Positions 17,456-26,013 of a stretch of 64,000 bases of DNA are shown one piece after another. Source of the DNA: JAQBXX01 sp947085325 (GTDB lineage Bacteria; Pseudomonadota; Gammaproteobacteria; SURF-13); NCBI GenBank assembly GCA_947085325.1, contig CAMTVY010000010.1:1-64000 (forward strand). The letters run 5' to 3'. Position 1 is the first letter of the stretch. Each line of letters opens with the position of its first letter. The translations under genes and the position numbers were made by a program. Under the pieces are notes generated by a model. That model did no database searches, was not told where the DNA came from, and saw only the letters and a program-made list of their open reading frames with translations.

Positions 17456-17941
17456 TCACGCCAGGCGGGCGATGGCAAATACGCCGAGCATGGCCAGGGC
17501 CAGGGCCAGTTTGGCCGCGACACCCAATACCAGCCCCACGGTTGCGCCTATGCCCGCCCGCCCTGCTGCGCCGAGGTGGCGCTGGGTGGAGAGCTCGCCG
17601 ATGACCGCGCCTATGAAAGGCCCGAGCAACACCCCCGGCAGACCGAAGAACAAGCCGACGACGGAGCCGATGATCGCACCCGTCACCGCGCGTGGTGACG
17701 CACCGAAGCGTTGGGCGCCGAACGCGCTGGCCACGAAGTCGGCGAGGTAAGTGAGCAGTGCCAGCACGCCCAGCACCGACAACGTGCCCCAGCCCACATA
17801 GATGAAGTCTTCGGCCCACGCCGCCATCACGAGACCCGCAAACAGCACCGGCGCACCGGGTATGGCCGGGAGCAGCAGCCCCACCAACCCGAGCACTATC
17901 AGCGCGACGGCGAGTAGCCAGAGTATGATGGTGATGGCCAT
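17456..17941 (-). CDS. DUF456 membrane protein
   Basis: 161-residue very hydrophobic protein with about four to five transmembrane segments. Glycine-rich stretches (LVGLLLPAIPGAPVLFAGLV; GVLLGPFIGAVIGE) are typical of the DUF456 family, whose function is unknown to me. The segment GAQRFGASPRAVTGAIIGSVVGL is the family core. It stands alone, convergent with the tRNA. Confidence 0.82.
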   Translation of the reverse strand: MAITIILWLLAVALIVLGLVGLLLPAIPGAPVLFAGLVMAAWAEDFIYVGWGTLSVLGVLALLTYLADFVASAFGAQRFGASPRAVTGAIIGSVVGLFFGLPGVLLGPFIGAVIGELSTQRHLGAAGRAGIGATVGLVLGVAAKLALALAMLGVFAIARLA

Positions 17942-18009
17942 GGCAGATCAGGGCGCTGACGGGAATTCCGGTTTCAGGACACGCGTGCTCGCCGGGTAGC
18001 CGGCGTCCG

Positions 18010-18714
18010 CTATGCCGTGTCTTTCCCGTAAAACTTGACGCTGAATTTTATTTTCTCGCGGCCCTGGGCGCGGCGGTGCAGATTGGTGTCGCGCAGGGAG
18101 TAGATGCAGCCGCAGTATTCCTGCTGGTAGAACTGTTCCTGTTTGGAAATTTCCACCGTGCGCGCACTGCCGCCGCCTTTGCGCCAGTTGAAGATCCAGT
18201 AGGTCAGGGCCGGATGGCGTGCCGCCGCGCGTTCGCCGCAGGCGTTGATCTGCACCATGTCTTTCCAGCGCGAGATGCCGAGCGAACTGGTGAAGACGGT
18301 GTAGCCATGCTCGACGGCGTAGAGCGCACTACGCTCGAAGCGCATGTCGAAGCAGGCGGTGCAGCGCGCGCCGCGCTCCGGTTCGTATTCCAGCCCCTTG
18401 ATGCGCGCAAACCAGTTGTCGGTGTCGTAGTCGAGGTCAATGAACGGCACGCCGAGCTTGTCGGCGTAACGTTTGTTTTCCGCCTTGCGCAGCTCGTACT
18501 CGTGCTGGGGGTGGATGTTGGGGTTGTAGAATAAAATGCTGTAGTCGATGCCGGAGCGCGTCATCTCGCTCATGACGTCGGCCGCACACGGTGCGCAGCA
18601 CGAGTGCAGCAGAACGCGTGACCCGGCGGCAGGCGGGATAAGTTTGGGGCGTTCAGTGTTCACGTTCATTCTTTCGGTCATCTCTCCAGCTTTGACAGCT
18701 TCCGATGAGGCCAT
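18010..18714 (-). CDS. queH: Epoxyqueuosine reductase QueH
   Basis: 234-residue member of the QueH (formerly DUF208) family, which reduces epoxyqueuosine in tRNA to queuosine. Cysteine sets are visible: LLHSCCAPCA, CTACFDMR and EYCGCIYS, which bind the 4Fe-4S cluster and a second iron. The YNPNIHPQHEYELR and SLGISRWKD motifs are typical. The start is uncertain: ATG codons at 18714, 18681 and 18669 are in frame, and family similarity begins at about residue 28. QueG, the other form of this enzyme, is not seen. Confidence 0.92.
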   Translation of the reverse strand: MASSEAVKAGEMTERMNVNTERPKLIPPAAGSRVLLHSCCAPCAADVMSEMTRSGIDYSILFYNPNIHPQHEYELRKAENKRYADKLGVPFIDLDYDTDNWFARIKGLEYEPERGARCTACFDMRFERSALYAVEHGYTVFTSSLGISRWKDMVQINACGERAAARHPALTYWIFNWRKGGGSARTVEISKQEQFYQQEYCGCIYSLRDTNLHRRAQGREKIKFSVKFYGKDTA

Positions 18715-18786
18715 CCCTGGCTAAGCGGCATCTAAATTTTTACACCCGCCAGCACATCCCTGTGCTGGCCTTCGCCGCTATGCGGC

Positions 18787-19767
18787 TCAGCCTCCGGTCT
18801 TGGCCATGAAGCGTACGATCTGCCCGGGTTTCTCGCGGAATTCATGCCGCTCCGGCTTGCGGGTGATGGCTTCGAGGATGGCCTCTGTGAGCGCCGCATC
18901 ACTGATGCCGTTACGCAGCAAGGGCCGCAGTTCAAGCTTATCTTCCTGCCCCAGGCACAGGTACAGCGTGCCGTCGGCAGCGAGGCGCACGCGGTTGCAG
19001 GTTTCGCAGAAGTGCTGCGAGATGGGCGTGATGAAGCCGATGCGCAGCGTGGTGCCGGCCACTTGCACATAACGCGCCGGCCCGCCGCCGGGCATGACGC
19101 TGGGAATGAGCTCATATTTTTGCTCAAGCTGTTTTTTTATCACCTGCAAATCAAGATACTGATCCGTCGCCGCCCGCCCGGTGCTGCCCATGGGCATGGT
19201 TTCGATCAGTCGCAGGGTGAAGCCGTGCGCGATGCAAAACTCCACCATGTCTTCGATCTCGTCATCGTTCACGCCGCGCAGGGCGACCATGTTGATCTTG
19301 ACGGGGTGCATGCCGGCGTCTTTTGCGGCCATCAGTCCGTCGAGCACGGCGCTTAGTTGGCCGCTGGTGATGTCATGGAAGCGCTGTGGCCGGAGGCTGT
19401 CGAGGCTTACGTTGATGCGTGTGACGCCCGCCTGCTTCAGCGCGTGCGCGTGTTTCGGCAACTGGGTGGCGTTGGTGCTGAGCGAGAGATCGTCGATGCC
19501 GGGCAGGGCATGCAGGCGTGCTGCGAGGTGTACCAGATTCTTGCGCAGCAACGGCTCGCCGCCGGTGATGCGTACCCGTGATACGCCAAGCTCACCGAAG
19601 ATGCGCAACACACGTTCGATTTCCTCGAAGTTGAGCCAGTGCGCATGCTCCTCAAAGTCTTTAAAGCCCTGCGGCAGGCAGTAGGTGCAGCGCAGGTCGC
19701 AGCGGTCGGTGACCGACAGGCGTACATATTCGATGCGGCGGTCAAATTTGTCGATGAGTGCAGGCAT
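18787..19767 (-). CDS. moaA: GTP 3',8-cyclase MoaA (molybdenum cofactor)
   Basis: 326-residue radical SAM enzyme of the first step of molybdopterin synthesis. N-terminal cluster cysteines C23, C27 and C30 (TDRCDLRCTYC), ITGGEPLLR, and the C-terminal second cluster region CETCNRVRLAADG are visible. The C-terminal GG end is present (AKTGG). No other moa gene is nearby. Upstream lies an inverted-repeat element (19777-19925). Confidence 0.96.
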   Translation of the reverse strand: MPALIDKFDRRIEYVRLSVTDRCDLRCTYCLPQGFKDFEEHAHWLNFEEIERVLRIFGELGVSRVRITGGEPLLRKNLVHLAARLHALPGIDDLSLSTNATQLPKHAHALKQAGVTRINVSLDSLRPQRFHDITSGQLSAVLDGLMAAKDAGMHPVKINMVALRGVNDDEIEDMVEFCIAHGFTLRLIETMPMGSTGRAATDQYLDLQVIKKQLEQKYELIPSVMPGGGPARYVQVAGTTLRIGFITPISQHFCETCNRVRLAADGTLYLCLGQEDKLELRPLLRNGISDAALTEAILEAITRKPERHEFREKPGQIVRFMAKTGG

Positions 19768-19776
19768 GGGCGTATT

Positions 19777-19925
19777 TTACTCATAAACTCACAAGTAAGG
19801 TGACACTTCCCGCTACGTTCCCGCCCCCTGTTTAGGGGGCGGGACAGGGTGGGGGTAGGGTAAAACGGTATTTACTCACGAGACACAGTTATGACGGCGT
19901 CTTACAAGTTGTGTCTCGTGAGTAA
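19777..19925. repeat. Composite inverted-repeat element E, copy 1
   Basis: Element between moaA and rsmI. It has a 16-bp perfect stem at 19872-19887 and 19910-19925 (TTACTCACGAGACACA and complement) with a 22-nt loop. The body contains a GC hairpin (19820-19829 with 19834-19843, CCCGCCCCCT/AGGGGGCGGG) and a G-rich tract ACAGGGTGGGGGTAGGG. The far end, CTCATAAACTCACAAGTAAGG (from 19780), carries related 7-nt units. The right stem arm is also the last codons of rsmI. The body matches copy 2 at 33406-33633. Confidence 0.75.
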
Positions 19926-20771
19926 CCGTAGCGCAAGGTCGTAGAGATCATTTTTTTTGGCACCGCTGATGGCGGCGGCGAGCCGGGCGGCCTGTTTCAC
20001 CGGGAGCTCTGTCAGCAGTGTACGCAGCAGTGTTTCGTTGTCATGCCCGGAGGCGAGCGGAGCGGGCGCACCATGCACCAGGATTACGCATTCGCCTTGC
20101 TGCTGCTGCGGGTCGGCGCTGACAAAATCATACAGTCCTTGCAGGCTGTCATTGCGAATGGTTTCAAATAGCTTGGTAATTTCGCGCGCCAGCACTGCTG
20201 TACGCGCAGCGCCGAACACGGCACACATGTCGTTGAGGCAGTCGAGCAGACGGTGCGGCGCTTCGTAAAAAATCAGGGTGCGTATTTCATGCTGCACGGC
20301 CTCGAGCTGGGTGCGCCGCGCCGCTGCGCGTGGCGGCAGGAATCCTTCAAACACAAAGCGGTCAGACGGCAGGCCAGAGGCGGAGAGCGCGGCGATGAGG
20401 GCGCTGGGGCCGGGTACCGGGCAGACCCGTATCCGTGCGGCATGCGCCGCGCGTACCAGGGTGTAGCCGGGGTCGGATATGAGCGGGGTGCCGGCATCGG
20501 AGATCAACGCCAGCGCATCGCCGCGCTGGAGCCGGGCAATCAGTTCGGCGCTGCGTTCACGTTCATTATGTTCATGCAGCGCAATGAGCGGGGTGGTGAT
20601 GCCAAAATGGCGCAGGAGCCTGCCGCTGTGGCGGGTATCTTCTGCGGCGATCAGGGCCACGCCGGCCAGCGTCTCCTGTGCCCTGGCGCTGAAATCGCCA
20701 AGGTTGCCGAGAGGTGTCGCGACCACGTACAGTACACCTTGTTCGATTGACACGCTTTCCACGCTCACCAA
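19902..20771 (-). CDS. rsmI: 16S rRNA (cytidine-1402 2'-O)-methyltransferase RsmI
   Basis: 289-residue SAM-dependent methyltransferase acting on C1402 of 16S rRNA. Motifs: VVATPLGNLGDFSARA, AEDTRHSGRLLRHFGI, SDAGTPLISDPG, PGPSALIAALSASGLP. Full length. It is divergent from lpoA with only about 14 nt between the start codons, so the promoters overlap coding sequence. The last codons (LLTRHNL) form one arm of the repeat element E. Confidence 0.96.
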   Translation of the reverse strand: MVSVESVSIEQGVLYVVATPLGNLGDFSARAQETLAGVALIAAEDTRHSGRLLRHFGITTPLIALHEHNERERSAELIARLQRGDALALISDAGTPLISDPGYTLVRAAHAARIRVCPVPGPSALIAALSASGLPSDRFVFEGFLPPRAAARRTQLEAVQHEIRTLIFYEAPHRLLDCLNDMCAVFGAARTAVLAREITKLFETIRNDSLQGLYDFVSADPQQQQGECVILVHGAPAPLASGHDNETLLRTLLTELPVKQAARLAAAISGAKKNDLYDLALRLLTRHNL

Positions 20772-20785
20772 GAGACTGCCTTGTC

Positions 20786-22720
20786 GTGAATGTTACACCT
20801 TTAAAGCCGGCGATGGCGTTGTGGCTGGCGCTGCTGCTGACGGGCTGCGACGGGATGCCGTTGCGTACGGCGGGCGGGCCTGCACCGCAACAGCCGCCCG
20901 CAGTGACGGTTCAGCAGGCGCAGGCGCTCGAAAGTGTCGGCGATTTTCAGCGCGCGGCGGCGGTGTGGGAACAGCTCGCCGCCGTTACGCCGCCGCCTCA
21001 ACGCGATGTCTATCGCCTGGATGCGGCCCATACCTGGTTGCGTGCCGGTGAACCGCAGCGTGCGCGGGCGGTGTTGCAGATGGTTGACAGCAAAGGGCTG
21101 GCGGCGGCGGTGTGGGCGCGACGGCAGTTGATCGAGGCGCGCATCGCGCTGGCGGAAAATGACGGGCCAGCGGCGCTGGGTGCGTTGCGGGGTGTGTCTG
21201 CCCCCGTTGGGGCGCAGCCGTTGCAGGTGGAAATTCATGTGTTACGGGCCGAGGCCCATGCGCGGCTGAATCAGCATCTGGCGGCGGCGCGTGAACGTGT
21301 GGCGCTGGAGCCGCTGCTTACGGATGCTTTGGAGCGCCGTGACAACCAGCGCGCCATTGTCGCCAGTCTGGCGGATACACCCGGCGCCGAACTGGCAGAG
21401 GCGGCGCGCCACCCAGGCGATGTCCTGGGTGGCTGGGCGGAGCTGGTGCGTATCGCGCGCTCCACGGCACAGAGTTCCGTTTTCAGACAGAAAGTTGCCG
21501 AATGGCGCGCACGCCATCGCCAACACCCCGCGACCGAGGAGACGCTGGCTGCACTGCGCACGTTGGTGCTCTACGATGCAGCCGCCATTACACCGTCGCC
21601 CGGATTGTCTTCAGAGCCGGTGCTGTCTTTTCCTGCCCAGGCCGGCGTCGATGCGAATTTGCCGATAGCCTTGATGCTGCCGCTCACCGGCCCGTTGGCC
21701 GCTGCGGGCAATGCCGTGCGTGAAGGGTTTATGGCGGCAGCCAATGCGCAAGGCGCAGGCGCGTCGGTGCGTGTTTACGACGTGGGCACCGGTAGCGGCG
21801 CAGACGCGTCGCTGGAGGTGCTGTCTGTGTACCAGCAGGCGCGTCAGGAGGGTGCTGCATTCGCCGTCGGGCCTCTTGCCAAGGAGGGTGTCAGGGCGCT
21901 TTATACCTTGGGTGCGCTGCCATTGCCCACGCTGGCGCTGAACTACAACGAAGACAGTACAGCAACGCCGGACAATCTCTATGAATTCGGTCTCGCGCCG
22001 GAGGATGAGGCGCGCCAGGCCGCAGAACGAGCCTGGCTGGATGGTCGCAGCCGTGTGCTGGTGCTGACGCCGGAGGGCGAATGGGGCGAGCGCATCCTGC
22101 GTGCATTCCGCGAGCACCTGGAGCAGCTCGGTGGGCTGGTGGTTGCGCAGCAGTCCTACCCGGCTGAGGGACAGGATTTCAGCGGCCCGATTCGCAAGCT
22201 GCTGGGGTATCGCCCGGCGCCGGCCAATGACAAGCGTGCCAAGCCGTCCCGTCGGAGGGATGCAGATGCCATTTTTGCGGTAGCGCTGCCGCGGCAGGCG
22301 CGCATTATTCATCCGCAGTTGCGCTACTATTATGCCTTCGATCTGCCGGTGTACTCCACCTCGCACCTCTACAGCGGCAAGCCGGATCCGGTGGTGGACG
22401 TGGATCTGGACGGCATTCTGTTCAGCGACATGCCGTGGGTGCTGACGGATACGCCACGCAAGCCGCTGAGCGACGCGCTGCTGGCACAGAAAGGCGAGTC
22501 TTTTTATGCGCTGCGACGCCTGTATGCGCTCGGCGTAGACGCCTACCGGGTGATCGCTCACCTGCCACGGTTGCAGGGTGCGGCCTCGGAGCGGTTCGAG
22601 GGTGAGACCGGCAGTCTGCGGCTGGATGGCATGCGCCGGGTACACCGGCAGCCGATCTGGGCGCGCTTCGAAAACGGTGTGCCGCGCGTGACCGACACCG
22701 ACACCGGGCCGGCACGCTGA
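20786..22720 (+). CDS. lpoA: Penicillin-binding protein activator LpoA
   Basis: About 644-residue outer-membrane lipoprotein. I place the start at GTG 20786 (VNVTPLKPAMALWLALLLTGC), which gives a lipobox LLLTGC; the frame upstream lies within rsmI. The N-terminal half is helical, TPR-like (QAQALESVGDFQRAAAVWEQL). The C-terminal half is a periplasmic-binding-protein fold (PIALMLPLTGPLAAAGNAVREGFMAA). In E. coli LpoA stimulates PBP1A. Context rsmI/lpoA/yraN/diaA/dolP supports the name. Confidence 0.92.
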   Translation: MNVTPLKPAMALWLALLLTGCDGMPLRTAGGPAPQQPPAVTVQQAQALESVGDFQRAAAVWEQLAAVTPPPQRDVYRLDAAHTWLRAGEPQRARAVLQMVDSKGLAAAVWARRQLIEARIALAENDGPAALGALRGVSAPVGAQPLQVEIHVLRAEAHARLNQHLAAARERVALEPLLTDALERRDNQRAIVASLADTPGAELAEAARHPGDVLGGWAELVRIARSTAQSSVFRQKVAEWRARHRQHPATEETLAALRTLVLYDAAAITPSPGLSSEPVLSFPAQAGVDANLPIALMLPLTGPLAAAGNAVREGFMAAANAQGAGASVRVYDVGTGSGADASLEVLSVYQQARQEGAAFAVGPLAKEGVRALYTLGALPLPTLALNYNEDSTATPDNLYEFGLAPEDEARQAAERAWLDGRSRVLVLTPEGEWGERILRAFREHLEQLGGLVVAQQSYPAEGQDFSGPIRKLLGYRPAPANDKRAKPSRRRDADAIFAVALPRQARIIHPQLRYYYAFDLPVYSTSHLYSGKPDPVVDVDLDGILFSDMPWVLTDTPRKPLSDALLAQKGESFYALRRLYALGVDAYRVIAHLPRLQGAASERFEGETGSLRLDGMRRVHRQPIWARFENGVPRVTDTDTGPAR

Positions 22721-23103
22721 TGGCGGCAGTGCAGAACGCGCGCGCGGAACGCGGTCAACGCGCCGAAGCCGGGGCCTGCGCCCATTTGCAGCGCCAGGGG
22801 TTGCGGCTGGTGGAGCGCAATTACCGCTGCCCCAGGGGCGAGATTGATCTCATCATGCGTGACCGGGAAACGCTGGTGTTCGTGGAAGTGCGCTATCGCG
22901 CGAACAGGCGTTTTGGCGGTGCCGCCGCCAGCGTGGATACACGCAAGCAGGCCCGCGTGATCGCTGCTGCGTTACACTACCTGCAGCGGCACCCGGCGGC
23001 CGGCAGACGGCCCTGCCGCTTTGACGTGATGGCCGTTGTCCCCGGCGAGGGGGATGCTGCAATGGAATGTGAATGGATACGGAGTGCCTTTGAGGCAGGA
23101 TAA
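22720..23103 (+). CDS. yraN: YraN/UPF0102 family nuclease-fold protein
   Basis: 127-residue protein with the UPF0102 signature: GLRLVERNYRCPRGEIDLIMRD and LVFVEVRYR, a restriction-endonuclease-like E..D..EVK-type core. Its ATG overlaps the lpoA stop by one base (TGATG), so it is translationally coupled. Role unknown; possibly in recombination or repair by its fold. Conserved position between lpoA and diaA. Confidence 0.92.
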   Translation: MAAVQNARAERGQRAEAGACAHLQRQGLRLVERNYRCPRGEIDLIMRDRETLVFVEVRYRANRRFGGAAASVDTRKQARVIAAALHYLQRHPAAGRRPCRFDVMAVVPGEGDAAMECEWIRSAFEAG

Positions 23104-23106
23104 CGT

Positions 23107-23700
23107 ATGGACATGGTTGAGCGCGTCAAGCACAGTTTTCACCACAGCATCGAGACCAAGCAGCAGGCGCTGGAGGTGCTGGCAGGGCCAGTGGTGCGCG
23201 CCGCCGAGATGCTGACTCAGTGCCTGTTGCACGAGTGCAAGATATTGAGCTGCGGCAACGGCGGCTCGGCGGGAGACGCCCAGCATTTTTCTTCCGAGAT
23301 GCTGAACCGCTTTGAACAGGACCGCCCCGGATTGCCCGCGATAGCGCTGACCACCGACAGTTCCACGCTGACCTCGATTGCCAACGATTACCAGTTCGCC
23401 GATATTTTTTCCCGCCAGGTGCGCGCCCTGGGCCAGCCGGGCGATGTGCTGCTTGCCATCAGCACCAGCGGCAATTCGGCCAACGTGGTGAGCGCGATAG
23501 TGGCGGCGCACGACCGCGGCATGATCGTGGTGGCGCTCACCGGGCGGGATGGCGGCGAGATGGCGGGGCTGCTGGGCGAGGGCGATGTCGAACTGCGCGT
23601 GCCGTCACAATCCACGGCGCGCATCCAGGAGGTGCACTTGCTGGTTATTCATTGTCTGTGCGATCTTATCGATTGCCAGTTACTCGGACAGGAGGCTTGA
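23107..23700 (+). CDS. diaA: SIS-domain protein DiaA (DnaA initiator-associating), GmhA-like
   Basis: 197-residue sugar-isomerase-fold protein: LSCGNGGSAGDAQHFSSEMLNRFE, LTTDSSTLTSIANDY, and AISTSGNSANVVSA. These match both phosphoheptose isomerase GmhA and DiaA. Synteny (yraN before, dolP after) favours DiaA, which binds DnaA and times replication initiation. A GmhA role in heptose synthesis cannot be excluded from sequence alone. Confidence 0.85.
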   Translation: MDMVERVKHSFHHSIETKQQALEVLAGPVVRAAEMLTQCLLHECKILSCGNGGSAGDAQHFSSEMLNRFEQDRPGLPAIALTTDSSTLTSIANDYQFADIFSRQVRALGQPGDVLLAISTSGNSANVVSAIVAAHDRGMIVVALTGRDGGEMAGLLGEGDVELRVPSQSTARIQEVHLLVIHCLCDLIDCQLLGQEA

Positions 23701-23705
23701 AATAT

Positions 23706-24281
23706 ATGTATGCCAGAATTTTAGTGTGTGTCATGGCGGCGAGCGCCACTGTATTGCAGGGATGTGCGGGGGTGGTGGTGGCAGGCGGCGCCACAGGCGC
23801 CGCAGTGGCACATGATCAGCGTACGGCCGGTTCAGTCGTGGAGGATCAGGCGATAGAACTCAAGATTGCCAACGCGATCCGGGGCGACCAGGAGCTTGAC
23901 GAGCAGAGCCATATCAATATCACAAGCTACAATGGCCTGGTGCTGTTGAGCGGTGAGACACCGGCTGAGGCTTTGCGCAAACGCGCTGAAGATCATGCGC
24001 GCAATACCCAGAAGGTGAGAAAGGTCTATAACGAGCTCGTGCTTGCAGCGCCAAGCTCGCTGGTTTCGCGTAGCGGAGACACGGTGTTGACCACCAAGGT
24101 CAAAACCCGGATGGTGGCCGAGAAGAACTTCGACGCGACGCGCATCAAGGTGGTGACGGAAAATGGCGTGGTGTATTTGATGGGGCTGGTGCGGCGTGAC
24201 ACAGCGGCCATCGCCACCCAGATCGCCAGCGAGACCGGCGGCGTGCAGCGGGTGGTGACGCTGTACGAGTATGTTGATTGA
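23706..24281 (+). CDS. dolP: BON-domain outer-membrane lipoprotein DolP (YraP)
   Basis: 191-residue lipoprotein from ATG 23706 (MYARILVCVMAASATVLQGC), lipobox LQGC. Two BON domains: about 55-115 (IELKIANAIRGDQELDEQSHINITSYNGLVLLSGE) and about 130-190 (KTRMVAEKNFDATRIKVVTENGVVYLMG). The family binds anionic phospholipid and supports outer membrane integrity. It starts 6 nt after diaA, so it is in the same operon. A hairpin repeat follows. Confidence 0.9.
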   Translation: MYARILVCVMAASATVLQGCAGVVVAGGATGAAVAHDQRTAGSVVEDQAIELKIANAIRGDQELDEQSHINITSYNGLVLLSGETPAEALRKRAEDHARNTQKVRKVYNELVLAAPSSLVSRSGDTVLTTKVKTRMVAEKNFDATRIKVVTENGVVYLMGLVRRDTAAIATQIASETGGVQRVVTLYEYVD

Positions 24282-24350
24282 TTAGTGGCGAGTGGCTAGT
24301 AACGAGTAAAAAGGTTTATACCTAGCCACTCGCTACTCGCCACTAGTAAC
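24282..24350. repeat. Heptamer-unit hairpin repeat, family D
   Basis: Between convergent dolP and sspB. The left arm reads as 7-nt units GGCGAGT-GGCTAGT-AACGAGT. The right arm is the complement of GGCGAGT-AGCGAGT-GGCTAGG. The loop AAAAAGGTTTATA is short. It is a likely bidirectional transcription end. Only one copy is in the window. Confidence 0.65.
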
Positions 24351-24355
24351 TGGGG

Positions 24356-24748
24356 TTAGGTTACCAGCTTGAGTTTCGGTTTACTGGCGGTGTGAGCTGG
24401 CGGTGACGTCCCCTCCGGGCGTGGCGGCGGGTTGCTGCTCTCTTCGTTGTTGAATACCATGCCCTGACCGTTTTCCGCAGCATAAATACCCAGTACGGCG
24501 GACACCGGCACGCTGATGCCTGTAGCAACGCCGCCGAAGCGCGCGCTGAAGGCTATGAATTCGCTGCCCAGTTGCAGGTCTTGTGCTGCACGCGGGGCGA
24601 TATTGAGCACAATGCGACCCTCTTTTACATACTGCCCCGGTACCTGTACCCCGGGCGCAGTGGCATTGGCCAGCAGGTGCGGGGTAAGGCCGTTATCCAC
24701 GATCCAGCCATACAGCGCGCGCAGCAGGTAGGGCCGGCTTGAGGTCAT
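24356..24748 (-). CDS. sspB: ClpXP protease specificity-enhancing factor SspB
   Basis: 130 residues from ATG 24748 (MTSSRPYLLRALYGWIVDNGLTPHLL), the usual start; the frame upstream overlaps the end of sspA. Substrate-binding domain (VLNIAPRAAQDLQLG, FSARFGGVATGISVPVSAVLGIYA), then a proline-rich flexible linker and a C-terminal ClpX-binding tail KPKLKLVT. It delivers ssrA-tagged proteins to ClpXP. It follows sspA. Confidence 0.96.
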   Translation of the reverse strand: MTSSRPYLLRALYGWIVDNGLTPHLLANATAPGVQVPGQYVKEGRIVLNIAPRAAQDLQLGSEFIAFSARFGGVATGISVPVSAVLGIYAAENGQGMVFNNEESSNPPPRPEGTSPPAHTASKPKLKLVT

Positions 24749-24782
24749 TTCAGGTGTGGCTGTAGTGCTCACAGCATCGCTA

Positions 24783-25469
24783 TCAAGGTGCGCGCATCTC
24801 GCGCTCAGTCTCGGTGAGGCTGGTCTGAAAGGCCTCGCGTGCAAACAGCCTTTTACCGTACTGCTCTACCGCCTTGGCCTGGGCGGGGAGGTCAACACCG
24901 TAGTGTGGCAGGCGCCATAGCAGGGGCGCCAGGCTACAGTCCACCATGGACATTTCATCGCTCAGGAAAAAAGGCTTTTGCGCAAACAACGGAGCGCTGA
25001 CCGTCAGGCTCTCGCGCAAAGCCTTGCGCGTGCGTGTCGCCAGGTGCCGGTCAGGCTTGCCCTCCAGTATTTCCAGCATGCTGTACCAGTCGCGTTCGAT
25101 CCGGTACAGGATAAGACGCGTGCGGGCGCGGGAAATCGGGTCGATCGGCATGAGCGGCGGGTGCGGGAAGCGCTCATCCATGTAGTCCATGATGACGGGC
25201 GAATGGTAGAGCGTAAGATCGCGGTCAATCAACACCGGCAGGGTGTGATAGGGGTTAAGCCCAGCCACTTCGGGCGGTATATTCCCCTCGGTGACAATGA
25301 TGACCTCTGCGCTGATGCTTTTTTCGTAAAGCACAATACGGGTGCGATGGCTGTAAGGGCAGTCAGCTCCGGAGTACAAGGCCATTGAGGAGCGCCGGGT
25401 GGGGGCAAGCAGCGTGCGCAGATCGGTGCCGGCCTTCGCCGTGCGGGAGGGTACCTTTGCTTTTGTCAT
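24783..25469 (-). CDS. sspA: Stringent starvation protein A (GST fold)
   Basis: 228-residue glutathione-transferase-like RNA polymerase-associated regulator. N-terminal thioredoxin-like domain SSMALYSGADCPYSHRTRIVLYEK and C-terminal helical domain with SLAPLLWRLPHYGVDLP. The start at 25469 adds about 28 residues before the fold; an internal ATG at 25385 is also possible. In many gammaproteobacteria petABC for cytochrome bc1 lies upstream; here that place is taken by the act operon, divergently transcribed. Confidence 0.93.
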   Translation of the reverse strand: MTKAKVPSRTAKAGTDLRTLLAPTRRSSMALYSGADCPYSHRTRIVLYEKSISAEVIIVTEGNIPPEVAGLNPYHTLPVLIDRDLTLYHSPVIMDYMDERFPHPPLMPIDPISRARTRLILYRIERDWYSMLEILEGKPDRHLATRTRKALRESLTVSAPLFAQKPFFLSDEMSMVDCSLAPLLWRLPHYGVDLPAQAKAVEQYGKRLFAREAFQTSLTETEREMRAP

Positions 25470-26013
25470 GCCATACTCCCGGGTTGTGCGCGGTTTGTCT
25501 CATGCCCTAAAATGGCGCCCGGTCAGGGTGCGCAGGGCGCAGTACCCTCAGATAATAGTGCAGTATAGCCCAGAGCGCTTGGTTTTATGCGGGTGAGGTG
25601 AGGCATTTTGCGCCCGTCTTGACATGCGTTGGGAGCTTTGCTGTAATTGAAAATCTGTCGATTAATGATAATGAGTCCGGGATGGTGTTTGAGGTGTTTG
25701 GCAGGTTGATGGGTAGGTATGACCTTAGTTGTCCGGGAGTATCGGCTTGGTCGTTGCAGGGCTGCGCAGGTCAAGTTGATGGCATGTGCCCGCGCTGTAC
25801 GCGGTTGCCGCCACGGCGGCAGGGCCGCCGCACTATCGAGCTAGCAATGCCTGTCGAAGCGGTGCGATAGTCATAGCACCACTGGATCAGGACGCACAAT
25901 TACCCCAGAGAGTTCAGACCGTAACAGCCTTGAATGAAGACGGCTAAGCATGCCGTCTGAGTCAGGTTTGTGCGGTTTTGGCGCAGCAGGATGTAGGAGT
26001 GGAGATTTACGCA
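25470..26013. other. 544-nt intergenic region between sspA and the act operon
   Basis: No supported gene. An open frame at 25598-25870 (+) has no recognisable domain and no clear ribosome site. The region contains a strong promoter-like sequence (separate entry) and must hold the sspA promoter on the other strand. No clear FNR or ArcA palindrome was found by eye. Confidence 0.6.
25619..25647 (+). promoter_or_regulatory. Sigma70-type promoter for the act operon
   Basis: TTGACA at 25619-25624, a 17-nt spacer, and TGTAAT at 25642-25647. This is near consensus. It reads toward actA, giving a leader of about 360 nt. Inference from sequence only. Confidence 0.6.

Noticed and set aside
25598..25870. 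Possible 90-residue gene upstream of actA
   Set aside because: No recognisable motif, no good ribosome site, and it lies on a probable promoter and leader.
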